Positions 10,501-17,297 of a stretch of 49,992 nucleotides of DNA are shown here, one piece after another. Below the pieces are notes generated by a model, which was not told where the DNA came from, made no database searches, and saw only the letters and a list, made by a program, of their open reading frames with translations. The stretch lies in contig JAGVPT010000217.1 in the NCBI GenBank assembly GCA_020052095.1, forward strand, positions 1-49,992. The letters are read 5' to 3'. Within the stretch, counting starts at the first letter, position 1; each line of letters begins with the position of its first letter. This DNA comes from Bacteroidota bacterium. GTDB lineage: Bacteria > Bacteroidota > Ignavibacteria > UBA10030 > UBA8401. A program made the translations under genes and the position numbers.

Positions 10501-11221
10501 CGGTGAAGCTGGATTTGGGTCATCCAGTGCTTTTGAACATGACCGGAATATATTCCCATCCATCCCTGTTAATTTTAAGGTTTACAATAAAAGTAGGGGA
10601 GACTTCATAAAGTTTGGATTCTTAGAATATGATCATACGGGACCTCATCAAACAGGTTGGTTTTCATCTAATGGAGGTTCAACACAAGATAGAATCATAT
10701 TTCTTGAAACCAATGATAACGATACTACATTGTTTCCTACATGGTGGTTCTACCTGGATAAAGTGGATACTAGCGTTCGAGCTCACATTCTTCCCCAACC
10801 GGGCGATACGGCAAAAATATCTCTTAAAAAACCATTCCTTTCTTCGGATATATTTAGACTTGTAGCGAAAAAAGAATACGTTGATAATGATCAGGCAAAA
10901 GTTGAGCTCAATAATATAAAAGTAGTTCCTAATCCGTATCTCGCTAATGCTTTGTGGGAACCGAAAAATCCTTATACCAGCGGTCGTGGTCCCCGTTCAA
11001 TTCATTTTACTCATTTGCCCAATAAATGCACAATCAGAATTTTTACAGTGAATGGTGAGTTGGTGAAAGAAATAGAGCACAATACTGCGTTGAACGATGG
11101 AAGCGCCGAATGGGATTTATTGACAAAAGATAATCTTTCCGCGTCGTATGGTATTTATATCTATCATGTGGATGCGCCGGGAATTGGAAAGAAAGCAGGG
11201 AAGTTTGCCATTGTAAAATGA
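7511..11221 (+). CDS. Large secreted protein with Asp/Asn calcium-type loops, Fn3-like domain and T9SS-like tail, copy 1
   Basis: A 1236-aa protein of unknown function. The start at 7511 is preceded by a strong GGAGGA site and a clean signal peptide (MFIFKRVPVLFLLLAFFF...YGQ); an earlier in-frame ATG at 7490 is unsupported. A conserved block near residues 135-175 has PTTWPDSWPDK and DPGWPGKWNGYFGK. Several loops of the form D-G-[IV]-D-N-[DN]-x-[DN]-G-x-x-D-E-N (around residues 270-520) resemble calcium-binding thrombospondin-3/EF-type loops. A fibronectin-III-like segment (KRVTLYWDDEAE...FEGFRIYRS) follows near 690-770. The C-terminus (VVPNPY...IRIFTVNGELVKEIEH...GIYIYHVDAPG...GKFAIVK) is a variant T9SS sorting domain. 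Its full-length paralogue at 21309 sits in the same order between a receptor and a PorV-like barrel. It may act as the surface partner of the receptor in place of SusD; this is inference. Confidence 0.85.
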   Translation: MFIFKRVPVLFLLLAFFFTDAIYGQYAPSKERGDVRYRRKSQMEGNQIRATIFNYGMAGREGAVPITEQTPFEWPKNTGQVYLAVAGIVVGAEVIDNQGVAQRIISRMHYLNSPEGKSWNFEPIPGYYNERNPEGFATSNDPTTWPDSWPDKKSDNSDPGWPGKWNGYFGKDIFNADQEMFFRASDNLYDRYTNYFPDATDLTRKGLGLILDTRLMAWSQILVQDALFILFKIKNDGTKPLNKVGVTIAWADFVGGEGKDNLTEFDLFNDIAWSRNGDNRSPDPAFGSDPVGIVGGAFLETPGNAVDRIDNDGDSPELGPKVTAEMLVGESDPSIPRDDPRRYDGVDNNGNGFIDENTTHIAFQDQLGVTYADRIGQPIDPKWLVQHPRFHREGNSPLVTQEMVNASANDKWKRWPPSPETDPMQKGSVHLIMVEGDDIGLPFKDNIDNDGNGEEGSSTITQAIIDVAANDLYKRYKVNDKIILYSVTQSTLGMKYADGIDNNNNGAVDENIDEGVDVMIDESRNNGIDEDSDWDPFTDDVGLDGVSGTRDEGENDGKPTPGRNGLPGEPGIDVTDVSETDQIGITGSFYRPSSEWISTYTDNFIWYNFMVPGNFFDPANIVADDYNLFVSSGLFPVQPGQTEPISLAVIFANGPVQDPNGKFRKDEVLRKRVRAQETYNNDYQFANAPVTPKLTAIPGNKRVTLYWDDEAEKSVDRFIQNIGGNGNDFEGFRIYRSSDPAFQDALQITNAQGIPTFRLPIAQFDLKDGIVGYDSVGFEGTHFNLGKDTGLQHSWSDSSVQNGFTYYYAITSYDFGYVPGKIAPSECDISISLNPDGSVKTIGRNVAKVTPEAPSAGYKPATLGNIDRIKGFTTSKISFEIVDPSQIKEGHVYYVTFEDTLKKGTSGKPDTLTTKNYTVFDSTANDTLINKSTKWGADIEPPLIDGFKLTLTNESKVELDKNNSGWSDPSVTPFVFQKYTSRFVQGQERPNDYEIIFGEAGFGSSSAFEHDRNIFPSIPVNFKVYNKSRGDFIKFGFLEYDHTGPHQTGWFSSNGGSTQDRIIFLETNDNDTTLFPTWWFYLDKVDTSVRAHILPQPGDTAKISLKKPFLSSDIFRLVAKKEYVDNDQAKVELNNIKVVPNPYLANALWEPKNPYTSGRGPRSIHFTHLPNKCTIRIFTVNGELVKEIEHNTALNDGSAEWDLLTKDNLSASYGIYIYHVDAPGIGKKAGKFAIVK

Positions 11222-11235
11222 GTAACGCATTGATT

Positions 11236-11264
11236 CTATCCGATTGCTTAAAGCAATAGGATAG
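11236..11264. repeat. Intergenic hairpin, family member A
   Basis: CTATCCGATTGCTT and AAGCAATAGGATAG form a 14-bp stem (one mismatch) with a one-base centre, so a small real loop. It lies 15 bp after the upstream stop codon. The core TCCGATTGCTT / AAGCAAT is repeated in the hairpin at 45955-45985. No T-run follows, so it is probably a REP-like mRNA-stabilising or processing element and not a classical terminator. Confidence 0.7.
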
Positions 11265-11296
11265 ATTGACAAAATGTTCAAGGAGATTCACAGATT

Positions 11297-12319
11297 ATGA
11301 AAAAATTGCTATTCGTTATTCCTTTTATTATTGCCGTGGTATATACCTCGGCTCTTAGCCAGGTTACAAAAACGGGAACGACTGCTGCAAAATTTTTGAG
11401 CATCGGCATTGGTCCGCGAGCAAATGCTATGGGTGGGGCGTTTTCTTCTGTTGCGAGTGATGCTTCTGCTCTCTATTGGAATCCTGCCGGCATTGCATTG
11501 CTAACTGAACACCAGGCTATGTTCACATACACTAATCTCTTTAAGGACTTGGATATCAAATTGAACTATTTAGCAGTAGTTCTCCCAACAAATGGCTTAG
11601 GAAGTTTTGGATTGAGTGTTATAGCGCTTGATTATGGAGATTTGCCCGTCACCACCGAATATTATCCTGAAGGGACGGGTGAAACATTCTCCGCTTCCAG
11701 TTATGCGTTTGCACTGTCGTACGCAAGAAGTGTTACTGAAAATTTTTCCGCAGGTATCACTGTAAAATATGTAAAAGAAGGCATCATGAATTCTTCTGCC
11801 GAAGGAATTGCTTTCGATGTCGGCACAGTATTCACCACTCCTTTCTATGGAATAAAATTTTCCAGCATTATTACCAATTACGGTTCAAAGATGCAAATGG
11901 CAGGCGAGGATTTGTTGATACGGTACGATGCTGACCCTCAAAGAAACGGAAACAACGAAACGGTCGATGCTTATTATAAAACCGAGCAATTTGAATTGCC
12001 GTTAAAATTGCAGATCGGTCTTTCAAGAAGTTTTCAATTCATCGAGGGACAAAGGCTAACCATAGCGATAGATGCAACTCATCCAAACGACAATGCTGAA
12101 TATGTGAACGTTGGCGGAGAGTTATCCATGCTCGATGATTTTATTTTTTTACGAGGCGGATATAAAACTTTATTCCTACGCGACAGTCAGGAAGGATTAA
12201 CTCTTGGTGTAGGTTTACATTATACATTAGGGGTGTTTTCTGTTGGTGTAGATTATGCTTTTCAGCAATACAATTTCTTAGGTGATACACATAGCTTTGG
12301 TGTGTTGTTCACATTCTAA
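11297..12319 (+). CDS. PorV/UPF0164-like outer-membrane beta-barrel protein, copy 1
   Basis: A 340-aa protein with a signal peptide (MKKLLFVIPFIIAVVYTSALSQ) and the hallmark N-terminal block of the PorV/PorQ (UPF0164) family: AAKFLSIGIGPRANAMGGAF, then DASALYWNPAG. The rest is alternating beta strands, and it ends in an aromatic residue (GVLFTF), typical of outer-membrane barrels. PorV in other Bacteroidota shuttles T9SS cargo from the translocon to the surface attachment complex. The gene directly follows the large T9SS-like protein, and the same pairing is repeated at 21309/25127. This suggests a dedicated barrel for that cargo, though a fatty-acid-transporter-like channel role is not excluded. 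GGAG lies 10 nt before the ATG. The 76-bp gap from the previous gene contains a hairpin. Confidence 0.88.
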   Translation: MKKLLFVIPFIIAVVYTSALSQVTKTGTTAAKFLSIGIGPRANAMGGAFSSVASDASALYWNPAGIALLTEHQAMFTYTNLFKDLDIKLNYLAVVLPTNGLGSFGLSVIALDYGDLPVTTEYYPEGTGETFSASSYAFALSYARSVTENFSAGITVKYVKEGIMNSSAEGIAFDVGTVFTTPFYGIKFSSIITNYGSKMQMAGEDLLIRYDADPQRNGNNETVDAYYKTEQFELPLKLQIGLSRSFQFIEGQRLTIAIDATHPNDNAEYVNVGGELSMLDDFIFLRGGYKTLFLRDSQEGLTLGVGLHYTLGVFSVGVDYAFQQYNFLGDTHSFGVLFTF

Positions 12320-12326
12320 AACCGGA

Positions 12327-12361
12327 CTGACGTCTGACACGCTTTTTGTGTTTGACGTCAG
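12327..12361. repeat. Intergenic hairpin with GACGTC-type repeats
   Basis: CTGACGTC and GACGTCAG form a stem extended by the partly paired GACAC/GTGTT, with a T-rich loop. Further ACGTCAG-like units continue to about 12395 (CACGTCAG, ATATCAG). It lies just after the PorV-like gene, so it may attenuate transcription into the starch-binding gene, but no T-run follows the stem. Confidence 0.55.
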
Positions 12362-12367
12362 CGAAAG

Positions 12368-12385
12368 ATGTCAAGCGCTTCACGT
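12368..12385. promoter_or_regulatory. Candidate LacI-type operator (AAGCGCTT palindrome)
   Basis: An 8-bp perfect palindrome AAGCGCTT at 12373-12380 lies about 85 bp before the starch-binding protein gene, with partial extension of the symmetry. LacI-family operators are usually 14-20-bp palindromes with a central CG or GC. I saw no convincing second copy upstream of other genes in the window, so this is a weak candidate only. Confidence 0.25.
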
Positions 12386-12464
12386 CAGATATCAGCAAGA
12401 CTGAAATTATCTTAAGCGTTCTAATTCACTACAATCCACAAATAACCAGTAAAGGAGAAATACA

Positions 12465-14327
12465 ATGAAAAAAACATTACTGCCTGTTTGCATGCTGCTG
12501 TTTGGTATGCTATCACTCCAGGCTCAAACGGTGAATGTGACTTTCAAAGTAAACATGAAAGTTCAGGCGAAGAAAGGGTTCTTTAAGCCAGCGACCGACA
12601 AAGTTACAATTCCCGGCGATTTTGACAACTGGTTAAATGAGCCCCCTGCCAATACCGATAAGGTAATGGATGATGCTGATGGGGATTCAATTTATACCAA
12701 AATAGTTGCTCTTGACAAAGCAAAGTCCAGCTATGAGTACAAATATAATATTGGACTCGGTTGGGATGGCAAAGACGAGCTTGGAGGAAAGCCAAACAGG
12801 AAAATTACGACTCCAGCCGCCGATAGCACGCTTGATGCCGTTTGGTTTAATGATGAGCAAATGCCTTCCGGCGCACCTGCCAACGTTACGTTTGAAGTGA
12901 ATATGAAACTTCCGGTGAAGCAAGTTGTTAATTTTTCCTCAACCCAAAAAGTCTGGGTAGCTGGTAGTTTTACAGATTGGGGAACGAGTGCGGTTGCAAT
13001 GACCGACGCAAATAACGATTCTATATACACCGTAACAACTCCGATTAATTCCGCTCAATTGATTCAATATAAATTTATTTACGGCTTGAAAGATTCCGCT
13101 GCAAGTAAAGGAAACTGGGAAAGCCTGGATAACAGAATAGACTGGATTGTCGATGGGGCTCAAACCATTTCTAAATTCTGGGATGATAAAAATCCAAATA
13201 TAATATTAGCAGATGGGAACATTTTCTTTGAAGTTAATATGAGCGTTGCAACAGAAATTGGCGTTTTCAATCCCAATGTGGATTCGGTTCAAATACGTGG
13301 AGAATTTAATGGCTGGAATGATTCCCAACCAGAAAAATCCAAATTGAATCAAGACCCGGGAAATCCCAATTCATGGTATCTAAATATTCCTTTTGTACAG
13401 CAAGCGCTCGATGACAGCCTCGCTTATAAATTTTTTATTAAGAATCCCGCAGCTGGTACGCAATATTCAAATACTGGTTGGGAGGTTCCGATAGGGAAAA
13501 CAGTAACCGGAGATCGAAACCGTCCAATAGTGTTTAAGGGCATCCCAACTCAGGAAGCTCCAATTGCATACTTTGAAGGCATTCATCCTGATTGGGTAAT
13601 CCCTACGGGTGTAACTGTTAAAGCTGAGTTTAGTGTTGATATGACACCTGCTACCCAAGCTGCTACACAAGGCACGAATCCCGTGTTCAACCCTGCTACT
13701 GATACGGTTTATTGGATACCAAGACAGCCGCTGTATTATGCATTAAATAAACTGGAATGGAATCTTGAGCAGAGAGTCCTTCGGCTATTAGATCCGGATG
13801 GAGATAAGATTTACAAAGGTACACTTACAATTAACGGTCCGGCATTTAATGGATTTCTATATAACTATGCTTACACAAGTACAACTGGTTTTATTCAGGA
13901 AGACGGCGGACAAGGTGGAGCCAGAGTGAGATTTATAGGACAAACTGGTGGACCTAGAAAATTTGACAGTCCATGGACAATGCCCAACGATGTGTGGACT
14001 AATGGTGAGAAGCCAGAAGAAGCAGGTCCGTTAACTTTGGTTAGAGATAACGGAACTACCGCTTTAACCTATGAATTGCATCAGAACTATCCCAACCCGT
14101 TCAACCCGTCAACGACAATAAAATTCGAGATCAAGAACAACAACGATGTAACACTGAAAGTGTTCAATCTTCTTGGTCAAGAAGTGGCGACGTTGGTTAA
14201 TGAGGAATTGGCATCGGGAAGCTACGGGGTTAACTTCGATGGGAAGGCGCTTGCCAGTGGTGTGTATATTTATCGAATAACTGCGGGCAATTACACCGAA
14301 GCAAAGAGAATGCTTTTCCTCAAGTAA
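12465..14327 (+). CDS. Secreted tandem starch-binding-like domain protein with T9SS tail (SusE/SusF analogue)
   Basis: A 620-aa protein with signal peptide (MKKTLLPVCMLLFGMLSLQAQ) and four related beta-sandwich repeats at roughly 22-120, 142-245, 255-355 and 385-510. Each begins V-x-F-x-V-[ND]-M, has an [IV]-x-G-x-F-x-x-W turn in the first three (GDFDNW, GSFTDW, GEFNGW) and a D-x-D-x-I-Y-T/K strand, as in CBM20/CBM48/AMPK-type glycogen-binding modules. The last 80 residues (LHQNYPNPFNPSTTIKFEI...GVYIYRITAGNYTEAKRMLFLK) are a T9SS type A sorting domain, so it should be displayed on or released from the cell surface. No catalytic domain is present. Its most natural role is glucan capture, like SusE/SusF, but it is not homologous by position or secretion route. 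GGAGAAA lies upstream of the start. It ends region 1. Confidence 0.87.
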   Translation: MKKTLLPVCMLLFGMLSLQAQTVNVTFKVNMKVQAKKGFFKPATDKVTIPGDFDNWLNEPPANTDKVMDDADGDSIYTKIVALDKAKSSYEYKYNIGLGWDGKDELGGKPNRKITTPAADSTLDAVWFNDEQMPSGAPANVTFEVNMKLPVKQVVNFSSTQKVWVAGSFTDWGTSAVAMTDANNDSIYTVTTPINSAQLIQYKFIYGLKDSAASKGNWESLDNRIDWIVDGAQTISKFWDDKNPNIILADGNIFFEVNMSVATEIGVFNPNVDSVQIRGEFNGWNDSQPEKSKLNQDPGNPNSWYLNIPFVQQALDDSLAYKFFIKNPAAGTQYSNTGWEVPIGKTVTGDRNRPIVFKGIPTQEAPIAYFEGIHPDWVIPTGVTVKAEFSVDMTPATQAATQGTNPVFNPATDTVYWIPRQPLYYALNKLEWNLEQRVLRLLDPDGDKIYKGTLTINGPAFNGFLYNYAYTSTTGFIQEDGGQGGARVRFIGQTGGPRKFDSPWTMPNDVWTNGEKPEEAGPLTLVRDNGTTALTYELHQNYPNPFNPSTTIKFEIKNNNDVTLKVFNLLGQEVATLVNEELASGSYGVNFDGKALASGVYIYRITAGNYTEAKRMLFLK

Positions 14328-14338
14328 TTCTTTCTTTA

Positions 14339-14379
14339 CTCAAAGCTGCCGAAATCCTTAAGATTTCGGCAGCTTTGAG
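14339..14379 (+). terminator. Strong bidirectional terminator hairpin
   Basis: CTCAAAGCTGCCGAAATC and its perfect reverse complement flank a 5-nt centre (CTTAA), giving an 18-bp stem 12 bp after the stop codon of the starch-binding gene. It is flanked by a T-rich stretch upstream and TTTC downstream. It separates the plus-strand locus from the convergent gene. Confidence 0.85.
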
Positions 14380-14385
14380 TTTCAT

Positions 14386-14416
14386 GAAAGCCGGTTCGAA
14401 TGATGATCCGGCTTTC
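14386..14416 (-). terminator. Terminator-like hairpin of the convergent SGNH-TPR gene
   Basis: GAAAGCCGG and CCGGCTTTC form a perfect 9-bp stem directly adjacent to the minus-strand stop codon (14417-14419). It lies next to the larger hairpin at 14339-14379, so convergent transcripts meet two back-to-back structures. Confidence 0.65.
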
Positions 14417-16309
14417 CTACTTTTGATTTATACCTTGCTGGAGTTGGTTCCTCAGATTAGCTGCTTTGGGGAAGGAAGGATCAAGCGTTAAGCATTTGTT
14501 AATTGCATCCAACGCTTTGTGGAACTCTTTCTTATAGGAGTAAGCTCCTGAAAGATTGTAGAAAACTTGCGGATCGCTGCTGTCAAATGTGAGACTTTCT
14601 TCAAGATATTTAATCGCATCAGCGGTTTTGTTCTTTGACAGATTTATATTGCCAAGCCATTTTGTAGAATACGAATTTGGCTTAATAGTATGCCGTAACA
14701 CTAAATATGAATACGCTTCATCATATTTCTCAACTTTTAAAAGTTCATTGGCGGCAAAATCATAGTATTCAACAACAACAGGGTATTGCGAAATGAGCAC
14801 ATCCATTTGCTCCCGAAAACCGGTATAATCTTTTTTTACCAAATACCATCCGGCAGCCTTACGGTGTACAGATTCCCACGGAACATTGTTATCGAGAAAT
14901 TCAAGAGCAGTTTTTCCTAGAAAGTCGTTTGGTGTAATCAACTCCGAAAGTTTTTTCTGATCCTTCTTTTCAATATAAGGCCAATCGTTTTTCAGTATTA
15001 ATATTCTATATATTGCAATTACGGAATCAAGTCTTGAAAATTTAAAGCGGGCATGTGTGGTGCTATCAAGCGCGTTGTCGGTTAGTTGAAGTGCATTGCA
15101 ATGAGGGAGCAAATATTCCTTTCTCATGGTCTCAAAATATAGTTTTGCCATTAACTCATAGCCGGACAATGTAGGATGAAGATGATCTGTCATCAAGTTA
15201 TCTCCGACGATTCCGTGGGGGCTGATCGCATTGAAAACAGAATCAATTTGAACAACCGGGCATCCAAAGTCTTTTCCCAGTTGAATGATGAGTTGGTTCA
15301 TCTTTTCTGCTGACCGAAATCGAAGAACGTCAAGATCTTTGGCTAGTCTGAATAAAGAATCTGCAGTGTGAAAATTCTTTGCTTCTAATTCTTTTTTTGC
15401 CGTTTCAAAGATATTCTTTGCGGGAGGATATTTACCTTTGTCTGCTGAAATGAATGGCTTTTGATCTTTTAAGTTATTCGTCAGTGTACCAAGGATAAGA
15501 GGAAGGCGATGGCTTTTTGCAGTTTCGAGAATATCTCGCATGTTTTCTTCGTACTGTGACAATCCTTTTTGGAATTCCTCTGAATCGAATTCGATGTATT
15601 GGTCTTTCGCTATTCGTGACATGAGAGTGCCGTCCTGAAGCGTAGCGGTCTCAAGAGAAAGGAATTTTGAGACAGCGCTAATAGTGTTTCGCAGCAATTC
15701 GATGGTTTTGAATTTGTTTAAGTACAGTGTGAGCATGACAAGAGTTCGGTTTGCTCCAAATGTTTCTGTCGAGCCGACGCCAAGCGCCCCATAGTATTCA
15801 TTATGTCCGGCATAAATGAGTACCAAATCGGGCTTTTGTTCGACGACACCCGGAAAGAGATCTCTCAACGTATAACTGTTGATTGCAGTCATGCTGACAT
15901 TGACAATTTCAATGGTGCAGTCTGGATAAAGGATCTCCAGTCGCTTTTGCAGCCACCGTGAAAATGAACCGATTGGCGTATAGGGATACCCTGCGCCGCT
16001 GCTTTCACCTAAAATAAAAACACGAAAAGCATTCGGTTTCTTTTCTATATCGAAAATATCTTGATTGGAAATAGGAATGTTTCGAATGGTGTGAAAATAC
16101 CGCCTGGCGATGTCCGGATTCAACATTAATTTATTTTCTGTGGCAGGAATCCACTGTTCCGTACGAATACCGTATCCGAATAATCTGAGTCCGAATTCCA
16201 TTAGTAAGAAAAAAATAGCTGGAATGAAGATAGTGATGACGTAGAAATATCTTGGCGATTGCTTTAGATTGGATTTTTTTTCGTTTGTGCTTGGTTTCTT
16301 TTTTTTCAT
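14417..16309 (-). CDS. Membrane-anchored SGNH/GDSL-type hydrolase with C-terminal TPR repeats
   Basis: A 630-aa protein with a lysine-rich N-terminus followed by one membrane segment (residues about 22-40), then a domain with SGNH-hydrolase blocks: GES at 101-103 (block I, candidate nucleophile Ser103), GHNE at 168-171 (block III), and DHLH at 375-378 (block V Asp/His). About 130 C-terminal residues form TPR-type helical pairs (YDEAYSYLVL, TADAIKYLEES, FHKALDAINKCLTLDP). The family de-esterifies lipids or polysaccharides; the substrate here is unknown. The gene is transcribed against both glucan loci and may be unrelated to them; an acetyl-esterase role on a surface polymer would be speculative. 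Similar SGNH-TPR fusions occur as uncharacterised proteins in other phyla. Confidence 0.75.
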   Translation of the reverse strand: MKKKKPSTNEKKSNLKQSPRYFYVITIFIPAIFFLLMEFGLRLFGYGIRTEQWIPATENKLMLNPDIARRYFHTIRNIPISNQDIFDIEKKPNAFRVFILGESSGAGYPYTPIGSFSRWLQKRLEILYPDCTIEIVNVSMTAINSYTLRDLFPGVVEQKPDLVLIYAGHNEYYGALGVGSTETFGANRTLVMLTLYLNKFKTIELLRNTISAVSKFLSLETATLQDGTLMSRIAKDQYIEFDSEEFQKGLSQYEENMRDILETAKSHRLPLILGTLTNNLKDQKPFISADKGKYPPAKNIFETAKKELEAKNFHTADSLFRLAKDLDVLRFRSAEKMNQLIIQLGKDFGCPVVQIDSVFNAISPHGIVGDNLMTDHLHPTLSGYELMAKLYFETMRKEYLLPHCNALQLTDNALDSTTHARFKFSRLDSVIAIYRILILKNDWPYIEKKDQKKLSELITPNDFLGKTALEFLDNNVPWESVHRKAAGWYLVKKDYTGFREQMDVLISQYPVVVEYYDFAANELLKVEKYDEAYSYLVLRHTIKPNSYSTKWLGNINLSKNKTADAIKYLEESLTFDSSDPQVFYNLSGAYSYKKEFHKALDAINKCLTLDPSFPKAANLRNQLQQGINQK

Positions 16310-17225
16310 ATTCGAATTACAATTGCGATTTTATTCTCGTTTGGGTCTAATACCCCGGCGCTTGCATCGTCATTCGTGTATGTTTTTGGCGGGAATCTAA
16401 GAATCTGTAAGTCCGCCTTCGCGGGCACGATAAGCACCTCGTCGCTTGTCCGAAGGGCTCCCTTGGAGCGGGGAAGATGTTTATTCTTCGTAACGTATTG
16501 AAGATAAAAAATATATTAGAAAAAGTCGAATCGAAAAAGCTTAGGATTTTAAGAGTATAAGACTGTTACTACATGGCATGTGTATCTCATGAGAGAGAAT
16601 AAGGACATTATTTTTGAACGCTCATGTAGGACATAGATTACGAAGTTGCGTCCCCCATTTCTGTTTTGGATAGGGAAAGATTCGGTTTAAAGATGAAGAA
16701 AGAAAAATACACCTGCGTTATGATTGTAATGACAGTGATGAATATTCAATTTATTTACCCACTTCACTTTCCAAAACTTTTTCAGCATCGTCGTAAAAAT
16801 GAGCTGCGTTCATATATGATTGTTGAAAAAGCATAAAGTATTTCTTTGAGAATCCATTTAACCAATTCTAATTTGTCTGATTAATAATAGTTCAAACCCC
16901 GCTAATCTTTATCTCCTCCTGGTTCTATGATGCCATCTTCTACCAAATCGTTCGTGAGCGTTTTGCGAACAGCGACATCCACAATGACCCGCCGAACGCG
17001 GGGCCGTGGAGAAGCTTGCCGAAAAGGAATATTTTTTTCGGCGGCGACCTTCAAGGCACATCAATGATCTCGATTGCATTTTAGATGCCGGCGCGAAGTA
17101 GAGATAGTTTGCGTGGTGGAACGTCCAGTCTTTTCTATCTGTCCGCCGAACAACTTCGGGCTGAAATCTGCCAATCCCAAAATTACAATCCCAAAATTCC
17201 CTTTCTTCACCACTTTCTTCACCAC
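16310..17225. other. Gene-poor stretch with decayed gene remnants and short repeats
   Basis: About 0.9 kb without an intact gene. It contains a run of G/C-rich inverted fragments at about 16395-16480, a possible 47-codon ORF at 16693-16836 (MKKEKYTCVMIVMTVM..., no ribosome site, low confidence), the GH13 remnant at 16905-17100, a 14-nt unit repeated twice at 17172-17198 (CAATCCCAAAATT), and a 12-nt tandem duplication TTTCTTCACCAC at 17202-17225 ending immediately before the lacI -35 box. Confidence 0.7.
16905..17100 (+). pseudogene. Remnant of a GH13 amylase (N-terminal part, frameshifted)
   Basis: From 16920 one frame reads WFYDAIFYQIVRERFANSD, then IHNDPPNAGPWRSLPKR, then NIFFGGDLQG. This aligns almost residue for residue with the start of the cytoplasmic GH13 at 29606 (WAKDAIFYQIFPERFANGD ... 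NDPP ... NLPKGNNFFGGDIQG). The frame hits a stop at 17082, but shifting after the GGDLQG codons restores INDLDCILDAGA, matching VDHLEYVRDLGA of the intact gene, before homology ends near 17100. No start codon or catalytic region remains. It shows that a third amylase of the same subgroup once sat upstream of the intact lacI. The fragment resembles the cytoplasmic paralogue more than the secreted one at 1087. Confidence 0.85.
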
Positions 17226-17254
17226 TTGACAATAAGAACAAAAGGGGCTAAATT
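17226..17254 (+). promoter_or_regulatory. Sigma-70 promoter of lacI
   Basis: TTGACA (17226-17231) and TAAATT (17249-17254) are separated by 17 nt, conserved in the decayed copy at 167-195. Transcription should start near 17261. This places the tempting ATG at 17256 upstream of the transcript start, so translation must begin further downstream. Confidence 0.75.
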
Positions 17255-17297
17255 TATGGAAGGCCTTCCAATCTATCTGCAAAATTATCGGTGTCTG

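Noticed and set aside
17256-17297. ATG 17256 as the lacI start
   Set aside because: It directly follows the -10 box conserved in both copies, so it would lie upstream of the transcript start; kept only as an alternative.
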